Notes: generated by a model not told the origin, from the letters alone. Positions 9,775-20,673 are shown, numbered from the stretch's first letter. The stretch is DNA of 64,000 nucleotides from Mycoplasma sp. Ms02 (GCF_019720735.1 NZ_CP081302.1:496001-560000); one strand, 5' to 3'. Translations and numbers: made by a program.

Positions 9775-12621
9775 TTAACGCTTTTGCAGCATTTGACTTA
9801 AAAACTGACCTGTATAGCTTCCTGGAATTTCAGCAACTTGTTCAGGAGTTCCACTAGCAACAAGTCTACCACCATTGACACCACCATCAGGACCTAAATC
9901 AACTATATAATCAGCACATTTGATTACATCTAAGTTATGTTCAATAACAACAATGGAATCACCTCCGTCAACAATTCTGTTTAAGATTTTGATTAATTGA
10001 GCAACGTCATGAGTATGTAAACCTGTTGTTGGTTCATCAAGAACATAAATAGTTTTACCTGTTGGTTTTTTCTGTAAATAAAGAGCTAATTTAACACGTT
10101 GGGCTTCACCACCCGAAAGTGTTGTTGAACTTTGACCAAGTTTGATATAACTCAATCCAACATCTTTTAATGTTTGAAGCCTTGTTTTAATTTTTGGTCT
10201 TGCATCAAAAAGTAACATTGCCTCATCAACTGTCATATCAAGCACGTCAGCAATTGTTTTTCCGTTGTATTTAATTTCAAGTGTTTCATGGTTGTATCTT
10301 TTTCCGTCACATTGATCACAAGGAATGAAAACGTCTGGCAGGAAGTGCATTTCGATTTTGATCGATCCATCTCCACTACATTTTTCACATCTACCACCAG
10401 AAACGTTAAAACTGAATCTTGATTTTGTGTATCCACGATTTCTTGATTCTTCAACAGCTGAAAAGACTTCTCTAATTTCATCAAATACACCGACATATGT
10501 TGCTGGGTTAGATCTTGGCGTTCTACCAATCGGTGATTGTGAAACAGCAATAATCTTGTCAACGTTGTGTAAACCAGATATTGAGTCAAATTTTGCTCTT
10601 TTTGAATCTTGAGCACTCGCCATTCCAAGAGCACTTTCAATACCACTCACAAGAATTGAGTTTACTAGTGTTGATTTTCCTGAACCTGAAACACCTGTTA
10701 CTGCAACAAGTTTTCCAAGTGGAATTTTGACATCAATATCTTTTAAGTTATTTTCTTGAGCCCCTTTGATTACAATCACTTGTCCATTACCTGAACGCCT
10801 TGAAAGTGGAACTTCAATTTTCATTTTTCCCGATAAGTACTGTCCTGTAATCGAATTTTCAACTTTAGCAACTTCATCTACTTTACCAGCAGCCACAACT
10901 TCACCACCGTGAACACCAGCTCCAGGTCCGATATCAACAACGTAATCGGCAGCAAAAATTGTTTCCTCGTCATGCTCAACAACGATTAAAGTATTACCAA
11001 TTTCTACCATTTTTCTAAGTGCATCAATTAACTTTTGGTTATCTTTCTGGTGCAATCCGATTGAAGGTTCATCTAAAACATATAAAACACCTGAAAGGTT
11101 TGAACCAATTTGTGTTGCAAGTCTAATTCTCTGTGATTCTCCACCACTTAAAGTTTCAGCTGTTCTATTTAAAGTTAAATAATCTAAACCTACGTTTTTT
11201 AAGAAACTTAGACGATTATTAATTTCATTAAGTATTAAATTACCAATACTTTTTTCTACTTCGGTAAATGGAATTTCTGCAAACTTAGCAAGACAGTCAT
11301 CAATTGACATTTTTGTTAAGTCGTAAATGTTCATGCCATGAACTAAAACAGACATTGCTTTTTTGTTTAATCTTGAACCTTTACATTGTGAACAAGGGAA
11401 AGTACGCATATATTTTTTCAAGTAATCTCTAACTTGTTCACTTGAAGTTTCGATATATTGTCTTTCAATTTTGTTTATGATACCTTCGATCATTTTTGAT
11501 CTTCGAACTTTATTTCCATTAACTGTTTCAAGGACGAATTCGATTTCCTCTGTTGAACCATAACTAATGATTTCTATTTGCTTTTTAGTCATGTCTGAAA
11601 TTGGTAAATCAACCGGTATATCGTAATAATCAAGCATTACTTTAAACTCTTGTCATTCTAAATTCATTGTTCCATAGGTGTTTTCAAAAATTTTGATCCC
11701 ACCATCTTTGATTGTTCTTCAATCCTCAGGCACAATCGCATCAAAGCTAGCTTTTAAATCTACACCTAAACCTTTACAGTTATCACACATTCCGAACGGT
11801 GAGTTAAATGAAAACAATCTGGTTTCAATTGGTGGCATATCAAAATCTTTATATGGACATGAGTGTGTTTTTGAATAAGTTTTCATTTCACCAGTATCAA
11901 CATTTTCTACAATTACTGTTCCACCTGATTTTTCTGCAGCAATATCAACAGCTGTAGCAATTCTTAATCTGTTTTCTTCTTTTAAAACTAAACGATCAAT
12001 TGTAAGTTCAATATTGTGTCTTTGATTTTTTTCTAACTTTATTTCATCTTCTAGAAGCATACTTTGTCCGTCTACACGAACACGAATATATCCTTCTTTT
12101 TGCAATTTGGCAAGTAAGTTTGCATGAGTACCTTTTTCGTTTTCAACAACAGGTGCATAAATGATTAATTTTGCATTTTCAGGATTTTCAAAAATTGAAT
12201 CAATAATATCTTTTGTTGTTTGTGAAGAAATTTCGATCTTGTGAGTAGGACAAAAAGGTTTACCAACTCTGGCAAAAAGTAGTCTAAAATAGTCATAAAT
12301 TTCGGTAACAGTCCCTACTGTTGAACGAGGATTATTGTGAGTGGTTTTTTGTTCAATTGAAATTGAAGGGCTTAGTCCGTCAATACTATCAACATCGGGT
12401 TTGCTTGTTCCACCTAAAAACATTCTTGCATAAGAACCTAACGAATCCACATATCTTCTTCTACCTTCTTCATAAATAGTGTTAAAGGCAAGCGAAGACT
12501 TACCTGAACCAGAAAGACCTGTTAAAACAACCAACTTATTTTTTGGTATTTTTAAAGAAATGTTTTTTAAATTATTTTCACGAGCTCCTTTGATATCTAA
12601 AAATTTCTCATTATCGTGCAT
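9775..12621 (-). CDS. uvrA: UvrABC excinuclease subunit A
   Basis: Damage-recognition ATPase of nucleotide excision repair. The 948-residue frame starts at ATG 12621 ([18 protein letters not shown]), chosen because TTGGAGG lies 5 nt upstream, and reads through UGA-Trp codons near 11718. Two ABC ATPase units are present, with P-loops GLSGSGKSS and GVSGSGKST, two LSGGE signatures ([24 protein letters not shown]), and the zinc-finger cysteines (HSCPYK...[14 protein letters not shown]...CDQCDGKR). Length matches the family. uvrB lies upstream but is separated by a terminator. Confidence 0.97.
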
Positions 12622-12657
12622 ATTTGCCTCCAATTTAGTATCAAATATATTGTTTTT

Positions 12658-12663
12658 ATTATA
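12658..12663 (-). promoter_or_regulatory. Promoter -10 for uvrA
   Basis: TATAAT on the minus strand, 36 nt upstream of the uvrA ATG and downstream of the uvrB terminator. Confidence 0.55.
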
Positions 12664-12671
12664 TTAAAAAA

Positions 12672-12703
12672 AATAAAAAACCGTTTTTCTATACAAAAAA
12701 CGG
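12672..12703 (-). terminator. Terminator after uvrB
   Basis: Stem CCGTTTTT/AAAAACGG (12681-12688 and 12696-12703), with a T-rich tract on the minus strand after the hairpin. Confidence 0.85.
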
Positions 12704-12712
12704 CGTTTTTTG

Positions 12713-14689
12713 TTATTTTTTTTCCATTTCGATTATGATGTCTCTCAATTCGATCGCTCTTTCAAAATCCTGAGCTTTTGCAGCTTCGTTCATTTGTTTT
12801 CTCAATTCTTCAATCGTGTCTTTTATCTGAGATTCAGAACCTTTTTTACCTGTTTTGTTCATGACAAGCTCGACAGCATTCATAATGTCATGACCTTGAA
12901 TTGGTTCAGGTATTGGTTTGATAATCGTTTTAGGAGTAATGTTATGTTTCTTGTTGTATTCAAGCTGAATTTGACGTTTTTGCTTATTGTCTTCAATCGC
13001 CTCTTTCATGGGGTTTGAAATTGTGTCAGCATAAAAAATAACGCGACCGTTTGCATTACGTGCTGCACGACCTGCAATTTGAATTAAACTTGATCTATCC
13101 CTAGATAAACCAGCCATATTCGCCTCGATTACAGCCACTAACGAAACTTCTGGAACGTCAATACCTTCTCTAAGTAAGTTAATTCCGACAACTACATCAT
13201 AGACACCTTTTCTTAATTTACGCAAGATTTCATTTCTTTCAAAAGTGGTGTGATCACTATGAATATAGGCACATTTATAACCCTTTTCAATCAATGTGTT
13301 TGACAAGAATTCTGAATTACTCTTTGTTCTTGTTAAAATGAAAGTTCTTTCATTTTTTGCGATCTGTTTTTTTAGCTCTTCTTCTAAATCGTCCATTTGA
13401 CCTAATTCAGGTCGAACTTCAATAATTGGATCCACAAGACCTGTAGGTCTAACATACATTTTAGTAACAACTCCATAAGTTTTGTCCAACTCATAAGAAC
13501 CAGGAGTTGCTGATATGTATAGTCTTTGCATCCCTACTTGGTTTTCAAATTCATCAAAACGAAGAGGTCTGTTTTCTTTTGCACTTGGTAGTCTAAAACC
13601 AAAATCTACAAGATTTTGTTTACGAGATTGATCGCCACCATGCATACCTCCAAGCTGAGAAACCATCATATGCGACTCATCGATAAATATCAACCCATCC
13701 TTTGGAAAGTAGTCAAAAATTGTATAAGGAGTTTCGCCAAAATCCCTTTGATCTAGGTACATTGAGTAATTTTCAATACCTTTACAAAAACCAAAGTTTT
13801 TCATGTCATCAATGTCTTGTTTTACTCTTTGATGGATTCTTTCTGCTGCTTCGAATTTGCCTTCTTTTTTAAATTCAGCGACTCTTTTTTCAAGTTCATT
13901 CTCAATTTTAGGAATTATCGTGTCAAATATCGAATTTTCAACTGCATAAGCTTCACCAGGATATATGTGATATGTCTTAAAAGACTTAATTACAGTTTTA
14001 TTCAGAGGATCAATATGTTGAATAGCTGCTATTTCATCAAACATAAAATCAACACGAATCAAATATCCTTCAGCATCGGCAGGCGTAATTATTACTGTAT
14101 CACCTTTAACTGTAAATGTCCCAGGTGTATTTGCAGTATCGTTTCTATCATACTTAATCTTGACAAGTTGATTAATAAACTGTTTATGTCCAAACTCTTG
14201 TCCTAAAAAGATTTCAAAAGTGGATTTTTGATACTCAGCTGGATTTAAAGCACCATAAATTGCTGATACAGAAGCCACAACAATTACATCTTTTCTTGTT
14301 AATAACGAGTTCATCGTTGACATTCTCATTAATTCAATATCCTGGTTTGTCTTAGAACTTTTTTCAACGTATGTATCTGTTGCAGGACTGTATGACTCTG
14401 GTAAATAATAGTCAAAATAACTGACAAAATATTCAACAGCATTTTCGGGAAAGAATGTTTTAAATTCTGAATATAACTGACTAGCAAGGGTTTTGGTATG
14501 AGACAAAATCAATACAGGCCGATCCATTTTTGCAATAATATTCGCCATCGCAAAAGTTTTACCAGATCCTGTGACCCCTTCAAGAACTTGGTGTTTTAAA
14601 TTCGATTTCAAACCATTAACGATTTCTTCAATTGCTTTTGGTTGATCACCTGAAGGTTCATAGTTAGCATTCAATTTAAATAAAGACAT
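12713..14689 (-). CDS. uvrB: UvrABC excinuclease subunit B
   Basis: DNA-wrapping helicase-fold subunit that loads onto lesions from UvrA and recruits UvrC. The 658 residues show Walker A GVTGSGKTF near residue 39, the beta-hairpin region with YFDYYLPESY, the DESH motif (FIDESHMMVSQLGGMHGGD), motif VI (QIAGRAARNANGRVI) and a C-terminal UVR motif (KQMNEAAKAQDFERAIELRD). No UGA occurs in this long frame, unlike most neighbours. The -10 box is only 6 nt from ATG and there is no Shine-Dalgarno, so the mRNA is probably leaderless. Confidence 0.97.
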   Translation of the reverse strand: MSLFKLNANYEPSGDQPKAIEEIVNGLKSNLKHQVLEGVTGSGKTFAMANIIAKMDRPVLILSHTKTLASQLYSEFKTFFPENAVEYFVSYFDYYLPESYSPATDTYVEKSSKTNQDIELMRMSTMNSLLTRKDVIVVASVSAIYGALNPAEYQKSTFEIFLGQEFGHKQFINQLVKIKYDRNDTANTPGTFTVKGDTVIITPADAEGYLIRVDFMFDEIAAIQHIDPLNKTVIKSFKTYHIYPGEAYAVENSIFDTIIPKIENELEKRVAEFKKEGKFEAAERIHQRVKQDIDDMKNFGFCKGIENYSMYLDQRDFGETPYTIFDYFPKDGLIFIDESHMMVSQLGGMHGGDQSRKQNLVDFGFRLPSAKENRPLRFDEFENQVGMQRLYISATPGSYELDKTYGVVTKMYVRPTGLVDPIIEVRPELGQMDDLEEELKKQIAKNERTFILTRTKSNSEFLSNTLIEKGYKCAYIHSDHTTFERNEILRKLRKGVYDVVVGINLLREGIDVPEVSLVAVIEANMAGLSRDRSSLIQIAGRAARNANGRVIFYADTISNPMKEAIEDNKQKRQIQLEYNKKHNITPKTIIKPIPEPIQGHDIMNAVELVMNKTGKKGSESQIKDTIEELRKQMNEAAKAQDFERAIELRDIIIEMEKK

Positions 14690-14695
14690 AAAACA

Positions 14696-14701
14696 ATTAT
14701 A
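14696..14701 (-). promoter_or_regulatory. uvrB -10 box placed for a leaderless transcript
   Basis: TATAAT on the minus strand followed by TGTTTT and then ATG, so the expected start of transcription falls at or next to the initiation codon. No purine-rich SD is upstream. Confidence 0.65.
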
Positions 14702-14725
14702 TATGATAAAAAAGAATAAAAAAAA

Positions 14726-14802
14726 TGGCGATCACGAGAGGATTCGAACCTCTGACCACAAGCTTAGAAGGCTCGTGCTCTGTCCATCTGAGCTACGCGA
14801 CC
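14726..14802 (-). tRNA. trnR: tRNA-Arg (TCT)
   Basis: 77-nt cloverleaf on the minus strand including an encoded CCA. The acceptor is GGTCGCG with CGTGATC, the anticodon loop reads CTTCTAA (anticodon TCT), and the T arm is AGAGG-TTCGAAT-CCTCT. It lies between uvrB and the SRP RNA gene. Confidence 0.95.
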
Positions 14803-14863
14803 ACGCTAAATATATTTTAGCATTTTTTAGAAATTTGCGTGCAAATTTTAAAAAATAAAAAAA

Positions 14864-14940
14864 CCACAGACACAACACTTCCAGATGTGGCTGCTGCTGT
14901 TAAGCCCTGACCAGGTTACCAGGTTATTGTTCTGTGGCTC
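14864..14940 (-). ncRNA. ffs: Signal recognition particle RNA (4.5S/scRNA)
   Basis: Minus-strand hairpin RNA of about 77 nt. Its ends pair as CCACAGA/TCTGTGG, and the apical part has the Ffh-binding signature CTGGTCAGGGC...AACAGCAGC. A T run follows the 3' side as terminator. It pairs with the Ffh protein for co-translational targeting. The exact 5' end is estimated. Confidence 0.85.
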
Positions 14941-14944
14941 TATA

Positions 14945-14950
14945 ATTATA
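14945..14950 (-). promoter_or_regulatory. Promoter -10 for the SRP RNA
   Basis: TATAAT on the minus strand, 5 nt upstream of the estimated RNA 5' end. Confidence 0.6.
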
Positions 14951-14997
14951 ATAAATAAATGCTTATTAGTTTTTTGATTTTGCTAATTAATCAAAAA

Positions 14998-15828
14998 TTA
15001 AATTTTTTGGATTTTTTGTGGATTGTAATTTATTAGTTTTGGTGGTTTTGGTTTCTTGCTTTTTGAAAGTGTAAATATAACACCGTTAAATTGGGGGTCA
15101 TTATCCGAGGATTTAAATTTTGCACTTCTTTCAAAACGCATTCTTTCATAAACTTCATCAAAGTTAGCACCAATTGCTGATTGATAAGGTCCTGTCATAC
15201 CAGCATCCGATACTAGTTGTGTTTTTTGTGGAAGAACTTGAGCGTCGTTTGTTTGAACGTGAGTATGTGTGCCAACTAATGCGTCTACTTTTCCATCTAC
15301 ATACAAGGAGAAAACGTATTTTTCGCTTGTAGTTTCACCATGGAAATCAACAAAGTGATAATCAGCATTATCAACACTTATAATTTCATCAATAGCATCA
15401 AAGAAATTTTCAGCTTGCTCTTCTTTTCAAGGTAAAAATAACTTATTAAAAGTTATCCCCATAATTGAAGTTACTCTCAATTTTTGACCTTTTACATCAA
15501 ATACTTTAGACCCCACTCCAGGGTAACTATTAGAAATATTTGCAGGTCTAATAATATCAGAGTCGTCAATTATGCTGTAAATTTCTGAATTTGCTCAAAC
15601 GTGATTACCCATCGTAATTGCGTTTATACCTAATTCTTTAAGTGTTTGATAATCAGCAACATTCAAACCTTTGCGCCCAGATACATTCTCACCTTGGGCA
15701 ATAATAAAGTCAATTTTGTGCTTATTTTTTAAGTAAGGGATTACTTTTTTACATGCTTCAATCCCTTTTTCTCCAAAAATGTCTCCGATAAAAAGAATTT
15801 TGATTTTATTAGCTTTTGAGTAATTCAT
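14998..15828 (-). CDS. YmdB-type metallophosphoesterase
   Basis: Calcineurin-like phosphoesterase of the YmdB family, whose Bacillus member hydrolyses 2',3'-cyclic nucleotides; the substrate here is not shown. The 276-residue frame crosses UGA-Trp codons between 15307 and 15594. Metal-ligand motifs are in order: GDIFGEKG (residue 15), AQGENVSG, MGNHVW, HFVDFHGETTSEK and GTHTHVQTNDAQ. Start is ATG 15828. A TATAAT lies 7 nt before ATG and no SD is seen, so the mRNA is probably leaderless. Confidence 0.9.
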
Positions 15829-15835
15829 ATTTATT

Positions 15836-15841
15836 ATTATA
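15836..15841 (-). promoter_or_regulatory. -10 box of the ymdB-like gene, leaderless spacing
   Basis: TATAAT on the minus strand with 7 nt (AATAAAT) between it and the ATG. Confidence 0.6.
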
Positions 15842-15866
15842 AATACATTAATTTAAAAATATCAGT

Positions 15867-16841
15867 TTATGTCAAAATTTCTGATTCAAGTTCTTTGAGT
15901 AATTCTGAGTCTTGCTCAAGTAAATCTCTGAATGCTTTTTTACCCATTACTGATTTATCTTTATATTGTAATCAAGCACCTTTTTTGAGAATCAAACCTT
16001 GTTCTTGCGCCAGATCAATTAGCTCAGAAACTTTGTCAATACCTTTAGCAAATACGATTTCAGTTTCAGCAGTTGTGTAAGGGGCAGCTAGTTTGTTTTT
16101 AACAACTTTTAACTTAATCAAATTACCAACAACACTTTTATCTTCAACTAGATTTGTTGATTTTCTTACTTCTAACCTGATTGAAGAGTAAAACTTAAGT
16201 GCTTTACCTCCTGCTGTTGTTTCGGGATTTCCAAAAATAACACCCACTTTTTCTCTTATTTGATTAATAAAAATTACAGTAGTTTTATTTTTATTTAAGT
16301 TTCCTGTGATCTTACGAAGTGCTTTAGACATCATTCTTGCTTGAGCACCAATTTGTTGGTCTGTCATATCTCCATTAAGCTCTGCTTCAGGCACTAAAGC
16401 AGCAACAGAATCAACGACAATTAAGTCGATATTGCCGTTTTTTGCTAAAATATCAACAATTTCCAAACCTTGCTCTCCTGAATCGGGTTGACTTAAAATT
16501 AGGTTGTCTATATCAACACCTATATTTTTGCAATAAACAGGGTCTATTGAATGCTCAGCGTCGATAAACGCAGCTATTCCACCATTTTTTTGAACTTCTG
16601 AAATTGTGTGAAGTGCAATAGTAGTTTTACCTGAACTTTCAGGACCATAAATCTCGATGATACGACCTTTAGGAAATCCCTTAATACCTAAAATTTTGTT
16701 TAATTTATAACTACCTGAAGAAAATGTTTCGATTTCTAAGTTTTCTTCATTGCCTAAAAGCATGATAGATTCTTTACCAAATTTTTTTTCAATTTCCTTT
16801 AATGCATCTTTTATTAAAATATCTTTTTCTTTTGTTTCCAT
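15867..16841 (-). CDS. recA: Recombinase RecA
   Basis: Strand-exchange ATPase of homologous recombination. The 324-residue frame runs from ATG 16841 ([21 protein letters not shown]) through one UGA-Trp ([15 protein letters not shown]) to TAA 15867. Walker A is GPESSGKTT near residue 65, Walker [13 protein letters not shown], and the L2 loop region [27 protein letters not shown] is intact. GTGAGG precedes the start. It follows the rpsO terminator and ends about 40 nt before the ymdB-like gene. Confidence 0.97.
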
Positions 16842-16902
16842 AATACCTCACTATATAATTGTGAAAATATTTAAAATTCGATCAAAAGTGGAAAAAATAA
16901 GT

Positions 16903-16927
16903 AAAAAAATAGTGCTTGTGCACTATT
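16903..16927 (-). terminator. Terminator after rpsO
   Basis: Perfect 8-bp stem AATAGTGC/GCACTATT (16908-16915 and 16920-16927), loop of 4, and a T run on the minus strand. Confidence 0.88.
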
Positions 16928-16930
16928 TTA

Positions 16931-17197
16931 TTATTTACGTAGCCCGAAGTCAACAAGTGCTTTGTTGTAAGCTTCTAGGTTTTCACCTTTTAAGTGTTGT
17001 AATAAAGTACGACGTTTTGAAATTTTAGCCATAAATCCACGACGTGAGTGTTTGTCTTTTGGGTTTGCTAAAAAGTGAGGTTTTAGAGCCTCGATGTCAG
17101 CTGTTAAGATAGCGATTTGAACAACGATGTTCCCTGTGTCTTTAGCGTCTTTACCGTATTTTTTAACTAATTCGGCTTTTGTTGCTTTGTTAATCAT
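16931..17197 (-). CDS. rpsO: 30S ribosomal protein S15
   Basis: S15 binds the 16S three-way junction early in 30S assembly. The 88 residues are the usual length. The signature is readable: IVVQIAILTADIEALKPH, DKHSRRGFMAKISKRRTLLQHL. TTAGGAGC precedes ATG 17197. A folded leader lies upstream, consistent with the autoregulation known for S15 in many bacteria. Confidence 0.97.
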   Translation of the reverse strand: MINKATKAELVKKYGKDAKDTGNIVVQIAILTADIEALKPHFLANPKDKHSRRGFMAKISKRRTLLQHLKGENLEAYNKALVDFGLRK

Positions 17198-17223
17198 TTT
17201 TGCTCCTAATTTTTGTAATTAAG

Positions 17224-17276
17224 TTTCACCCAAGCAATGATTCAAGATCATACCTAGAATGAAAATCGTTTTTATA
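17224..17276 (-). promoter_or_regulatory. rpsO -10 box and candidate S15-binding leader hairpin
   Basis: On the minus strand TATAAA (17271-17276) is followed within about 7 nt by a long hairpin with arms 17246-17264 and 17224-17242. The outer TTTCA/TGAAA and inner ATGAT/ATCAT pairs are perfect, and the middle has G-U and G-C pairs with a few mismatches. There is no T run, so it is not a terminator. Position and G-U content suggest S15 autoregulation; this is inference. Confidence 0.45.
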
Positions 17277-17295
17277 TTATTGCTAATATGGTTTA

Positions 17296-18126
17296 TTATA
17301 TATTTTTTTCTGCAAAATAGTCTTCTTCAATTAAAAAATCTTTTTCGTTTGAATAAATAAGTCTTATTTCTTTTTCAATGACTAATACGTATCTTTTTTC
17401 GGGATCAAAATCTACTTTTCCACCCTTTTCATAAGTGTGTAAATGATATTCTAAATTTCTATCAACATGCAATATGTATTCACTTGGTGAAGATTCTTCA
17501 AAAACAAATGAATAATAAATACCTGGGTGCAATTTTTTTAGTTTTTCATCGATAGAAAGTTTTTGACTTATGTATTTAAATGAAAAACAGTAGTTTTGAA
17601 CTAAATATTCGTTTAAGTCAGATATTTTTCCTTCAGATATATAATCTCTTAAAATCGAAGTTCCGATTTTTACTTCCGAATCTTTTAATAAAGGTACTTC
17701 GTAGATATTTTTTATATTTGGTAAATTTACTGTTTTTAGGGTATCTTTTTTACCTTTACCAAATTTGAAGTCTGAACCTGCAACTAAAATGCTTTCTTGA
17801 CCATTGGTTAAAATTTCTAAAAACTCATCCCCTGACATTGGTTTTACATCTAGAAATTCGATCGATATTGCATAATCAATTTCTGTTGTTGAAATCACAA
17901 ACTCTTTGGCGAAGTCATCTGTGAAAATTTCGTTTGTTTTATAACTTAAACTTTCATTTGTGAAGTAAACCAATGCGATTTTGTATCCTGTTTTATTTCT
18001 CAGATTTAATGCTTTTTGTAACAGTTTTAAGTGTCCTTTATGTAAGGTTTCAAATGATCCTAAAATATAAATTATCTCTTCTGTTGGTCTTCATTTTTTT
18101 CAATCAAAAATAATTAGTGGGTTCAT
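17296..18126 (-). CDS. ribF: RibF-type FMN adenylyltransferase, kinase part degenerate
   Basis: Makes FAD from FMN, and in bifunctional members also FMN from riboflavin. The 276-residue frame starts at ATG 18126 (MNPLIIFDWKKWRPTEEII) with two early UGA-Trp codons. The nucleotidyltransferase motif GSFETLHKGHLKLLQKAL is near residue 24 and VAGSDFKFGKGKKDT follows. The C-terminal part keeps LHPGIYYS but I cannot find the GxxxGFPTAN motif of riboflavin kinase, so that activity may be lost. Its ATG overlaps the HAD-gene stop (TAATG). Confidence 0.85.
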
Positions 18127-18944
18127 TATATAAGTTTCAATTCCTTTAATTTTAAATAAGCACCATCATATTCACAATCAAGTGCAACATCATTTGCTAC
18201 TGATTTTATTCTTTGAGAAGCCCTTTCCATAGCAACACCATAAAAAGCATCTCTAAGCATTTCATAATCGTTTGAAGAGTCTCCGAAAGCAATTAAATTA
18301 TCCATAGATAGACCCAATTTTTCTGTTAAATTCTTTAAGGTTGAACTTTTGGTAACACCTTGTGGAGCAATGAAAAAACCATGTGTTCAGACTGAATTTA
18401 CAACCATGTCTAAATTATTATTTTCAATGTATTCTTGGAAATGTTTTGCATCCTCTTTCGGATTTTCGCTTGTAACTGTAATTAAATAAGTTTTATCTTG
18501 TGAATTTTTAAGTTCTTCTAAATTTAATTCCTTATAGTTTTGAATATTTGGTTTTACAAATCAAGAATTTAGTTCTACGCCTTGTGTATAGTAGGAAAAC
18601 TTACCGTGAGTTACAACAAAACCAACAACCTTATCCAGAAAGTTAGAAACAATATTGGATACATCTTCAGATTTTAAGGAGTGTTCCTCAAGTACAGAAT
18701 CTTTTTCTACATCATAAATGAAAGAACCGTTTGCTCCTATAAAATAATCAGGCTTAAGCACTTCAAGAAAGTTACCAATTGTCGAAAACTCTCTTGCACT
18801 TGAAATAACTGTTTTATAGCCTGCATCTTTTAACAATGAAAACATTTCTATAGTTTTATTACCAAAAGATGTATTTCCATAAGGTAAAATCGTACCATCC
18901 ACATCAAATGCTGCAATCTTAATTTGGTCTTTTAATTCTCTCAT
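18126..18944 (-). CDS. Cof-type HAD-IIB hydrolase
   Basis: Haloacid-dehalogenase phosphatase of the Cof/YidA type, acting on sugar phosphates or flavin phosphates; the substrate is unknown. The 272-residue frame shows motif I AFDVDGTI (nucleophile Asp), motif II VISSAREF, the Lys motif GVTKSSTLKNL, and motif IV IAFGDSSNDYEML. UGA-Trp codons occur in the cap region (NSWFVKPN, SVWTHGFF). It is coupled by TAATG junctions to truB upstream and ribF downstream; proximity to ribF allows a flavin role but does not prove it. Confidence 0.9.
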
Positions 18945-19786
18945 TATTTCTCCTTATTTAATCGACTGTGAAATACGTTTTTAGGGTATGCAACCGAGTT
19001 CTTAATCTCAACAACAGATAAAACTTCGTTGTCTTTGTTCACTACTGCGCATAATCCGTCTTTTTGTTCTATTTTAAACTCATTTCCATTTTGCAATCTA
19101 ACCATATCACACTGTTCTACAGGCAACTTATTCATTTTAATTATTTTATCTCAAGCTATTTCTGAATAAAGTTGATGATCTTCTCACATTTCCTGATCAC
19201 CAATTTTATGCCTCTCCAAATCAGACATGTATGCGTAATTATCACACATCTTTCCTAAATCATGAACAAGGCTTCTTATATATGTTCCCTCAGAAACATG
19301 AAACTCGATTTTAAAGAATTGTTTTTCAAACGAGAACTCAAGTACTTTGTAAAAATAAACTTCTATATTTTGTGGTTTTAATTCAACACTTTTACCTGCT
19401 CTTGCTAAGTCATAAGCTTTGATTCCGTTTATTTTTTTAGCCGAGAATATTGGAGGAACTTGTGTTTTTAACTTTGCTAATTCATCTAACTTTTCTAAAA
19501 ATTTCTCTTGTGATACCTTTTGGTCTGTTGAAGAAATAATTTCTCCTTCAATATCATAAGTATCATATTCAGCACCGAAATAACCACTAACGATATACTT
19601 TTTTGTTTTGTTATCAATATATCTAAGAAGTTTTGTGTCCTCGTTGGTGGCTACCAACAAAAGACCTGTTGCAAGAGGGTCTAAAGTACCAGAATGTCCT
19701 ACTTTTCTAATTCCATTATTCCTCGCAAAATTTCTGATTGCTTGAAATGAGGACTCACCTTTACTTTTTTTAATTAAATAAAACAT
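18944..19786 (-). CDS. truB: tRNA pseudouridine-55 synthase
   Basis: Makes pseudouridine 55 in the T loop of tRNAs. The 280-residue frame begins MFYLIKKSKGESSFQAIR and reads UGA-Trp in the C-terminal third (QEMWEDHQLYSEIAWDK), so the 63-residue tail is part of this gene and not separate. The catalytic Asp is in GHSGTLDPLATGLLLVAT near residue 35; other family motifs are KIDGxKAYD-like KINGIKAYDLAR and EGTYIRSLVHDLG. TAATG junctions join it to era and to the HAD gene. Confidence 0.96.
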
Positions 19787-20673
19787 TAATAACCAAATTT
19801 CTTAAGTTGTTTTTCATCATCAACTCATTTTTTAGCTTCTTTAACATTTAAATTAAGGACAATCGGCGTATCAAACTGTGCTGCAATTTTCTTTCTAGCA
19901 AGTTGACCAATTTTCTTGATCATTTTTCCACCAGCACCGATAACCATACCTTTTTGTGAATGTTTCTTAACATAAATTACTGCATTAATTTCAATATGCG
20001 TTTCATCTTCAAGAAATTCTTGGACTTCAACGGCAATTGAATGTGGTAATTCTTCGTGTAAATTTAAGATTGCCGACTCTCTTATGATTTCTTTAGCTAA
20101 AAACCTCATTGTTTTATCTGTTATAAAGTCTGGATCGAAATAGTAGTTATCTTCTTTTCCGTAGGTTTTTATCAAATTAATTAAAGACGTAATTGAGTCA
20201 TAGTTTTCAACAGAGGTTGATACAACTTGCTCGAACCCTCATTCTTTTAGCTTTTCAATTTTTTGGATTAATAATTCAGGTGTTTTTCTGATTTTGTCAA
20301 TTTTAGAAACAACAGCAACTTTGTTTTTTAAAGATTTTATTTTTTCTAAAATTAACTCATCACCTTTTCCTATTTCTTCATCAGCAGAGGAAAGGAATAG
20401 CACAAGGTCGTTTTCTTTTGATGCATCAAATGCAGATTCGTTTAATTGTTCACCTAATTTGTTAAGTGGTTTATGAATACCAGGTGTGTCCACAAAAACT
20501 ATTTGGCTATCTTCGTCAGTATAAACTCCTGTTATTTTATCTCTTGTAGTTTGTGGTGTATCAGTTACGATTGATAGATTGTAAGAAAGTATTTGATTTA
20601 AAAGTGAGCTTTTGCCAACGTTTGGCCTTCCAATAATAGCCACAAAACATACGTTTGTTTTATTTTGATTCAA
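19786..20673 (-). CDS. era: GTPase Era
   Basis: GTPase that binds the 3' end of 16S rRNA and is needed for 30S maturation. The 295-residue frame (ATG 20673, MNQNKTNVCFVAIIGRPNVGKSS) has G1 GRPNVGKSS, G3 DTPGIHKP and G4 SKID, then UGA-Trp (KLKEWGFEQVVSTS) and a C-terminal KH domain with VIGAGGKMIKKIG. Its start overlaps the cdd 3' end by 14 nt. Confidence 0.97.

Noticed and set aside
14831-14848. Perfect hairpin AAATTTGC/GCAAATTT between the SRP RNA and tRNA-Arg as a terminator
   Set aside because: No T run follows on either strand in the right place; the SRP RNA already ends in a T tract.
18944-19135. Separate 63-residue gene
   Set aside because: It is the C-terminal end of truB after two UGA-Trp codons.
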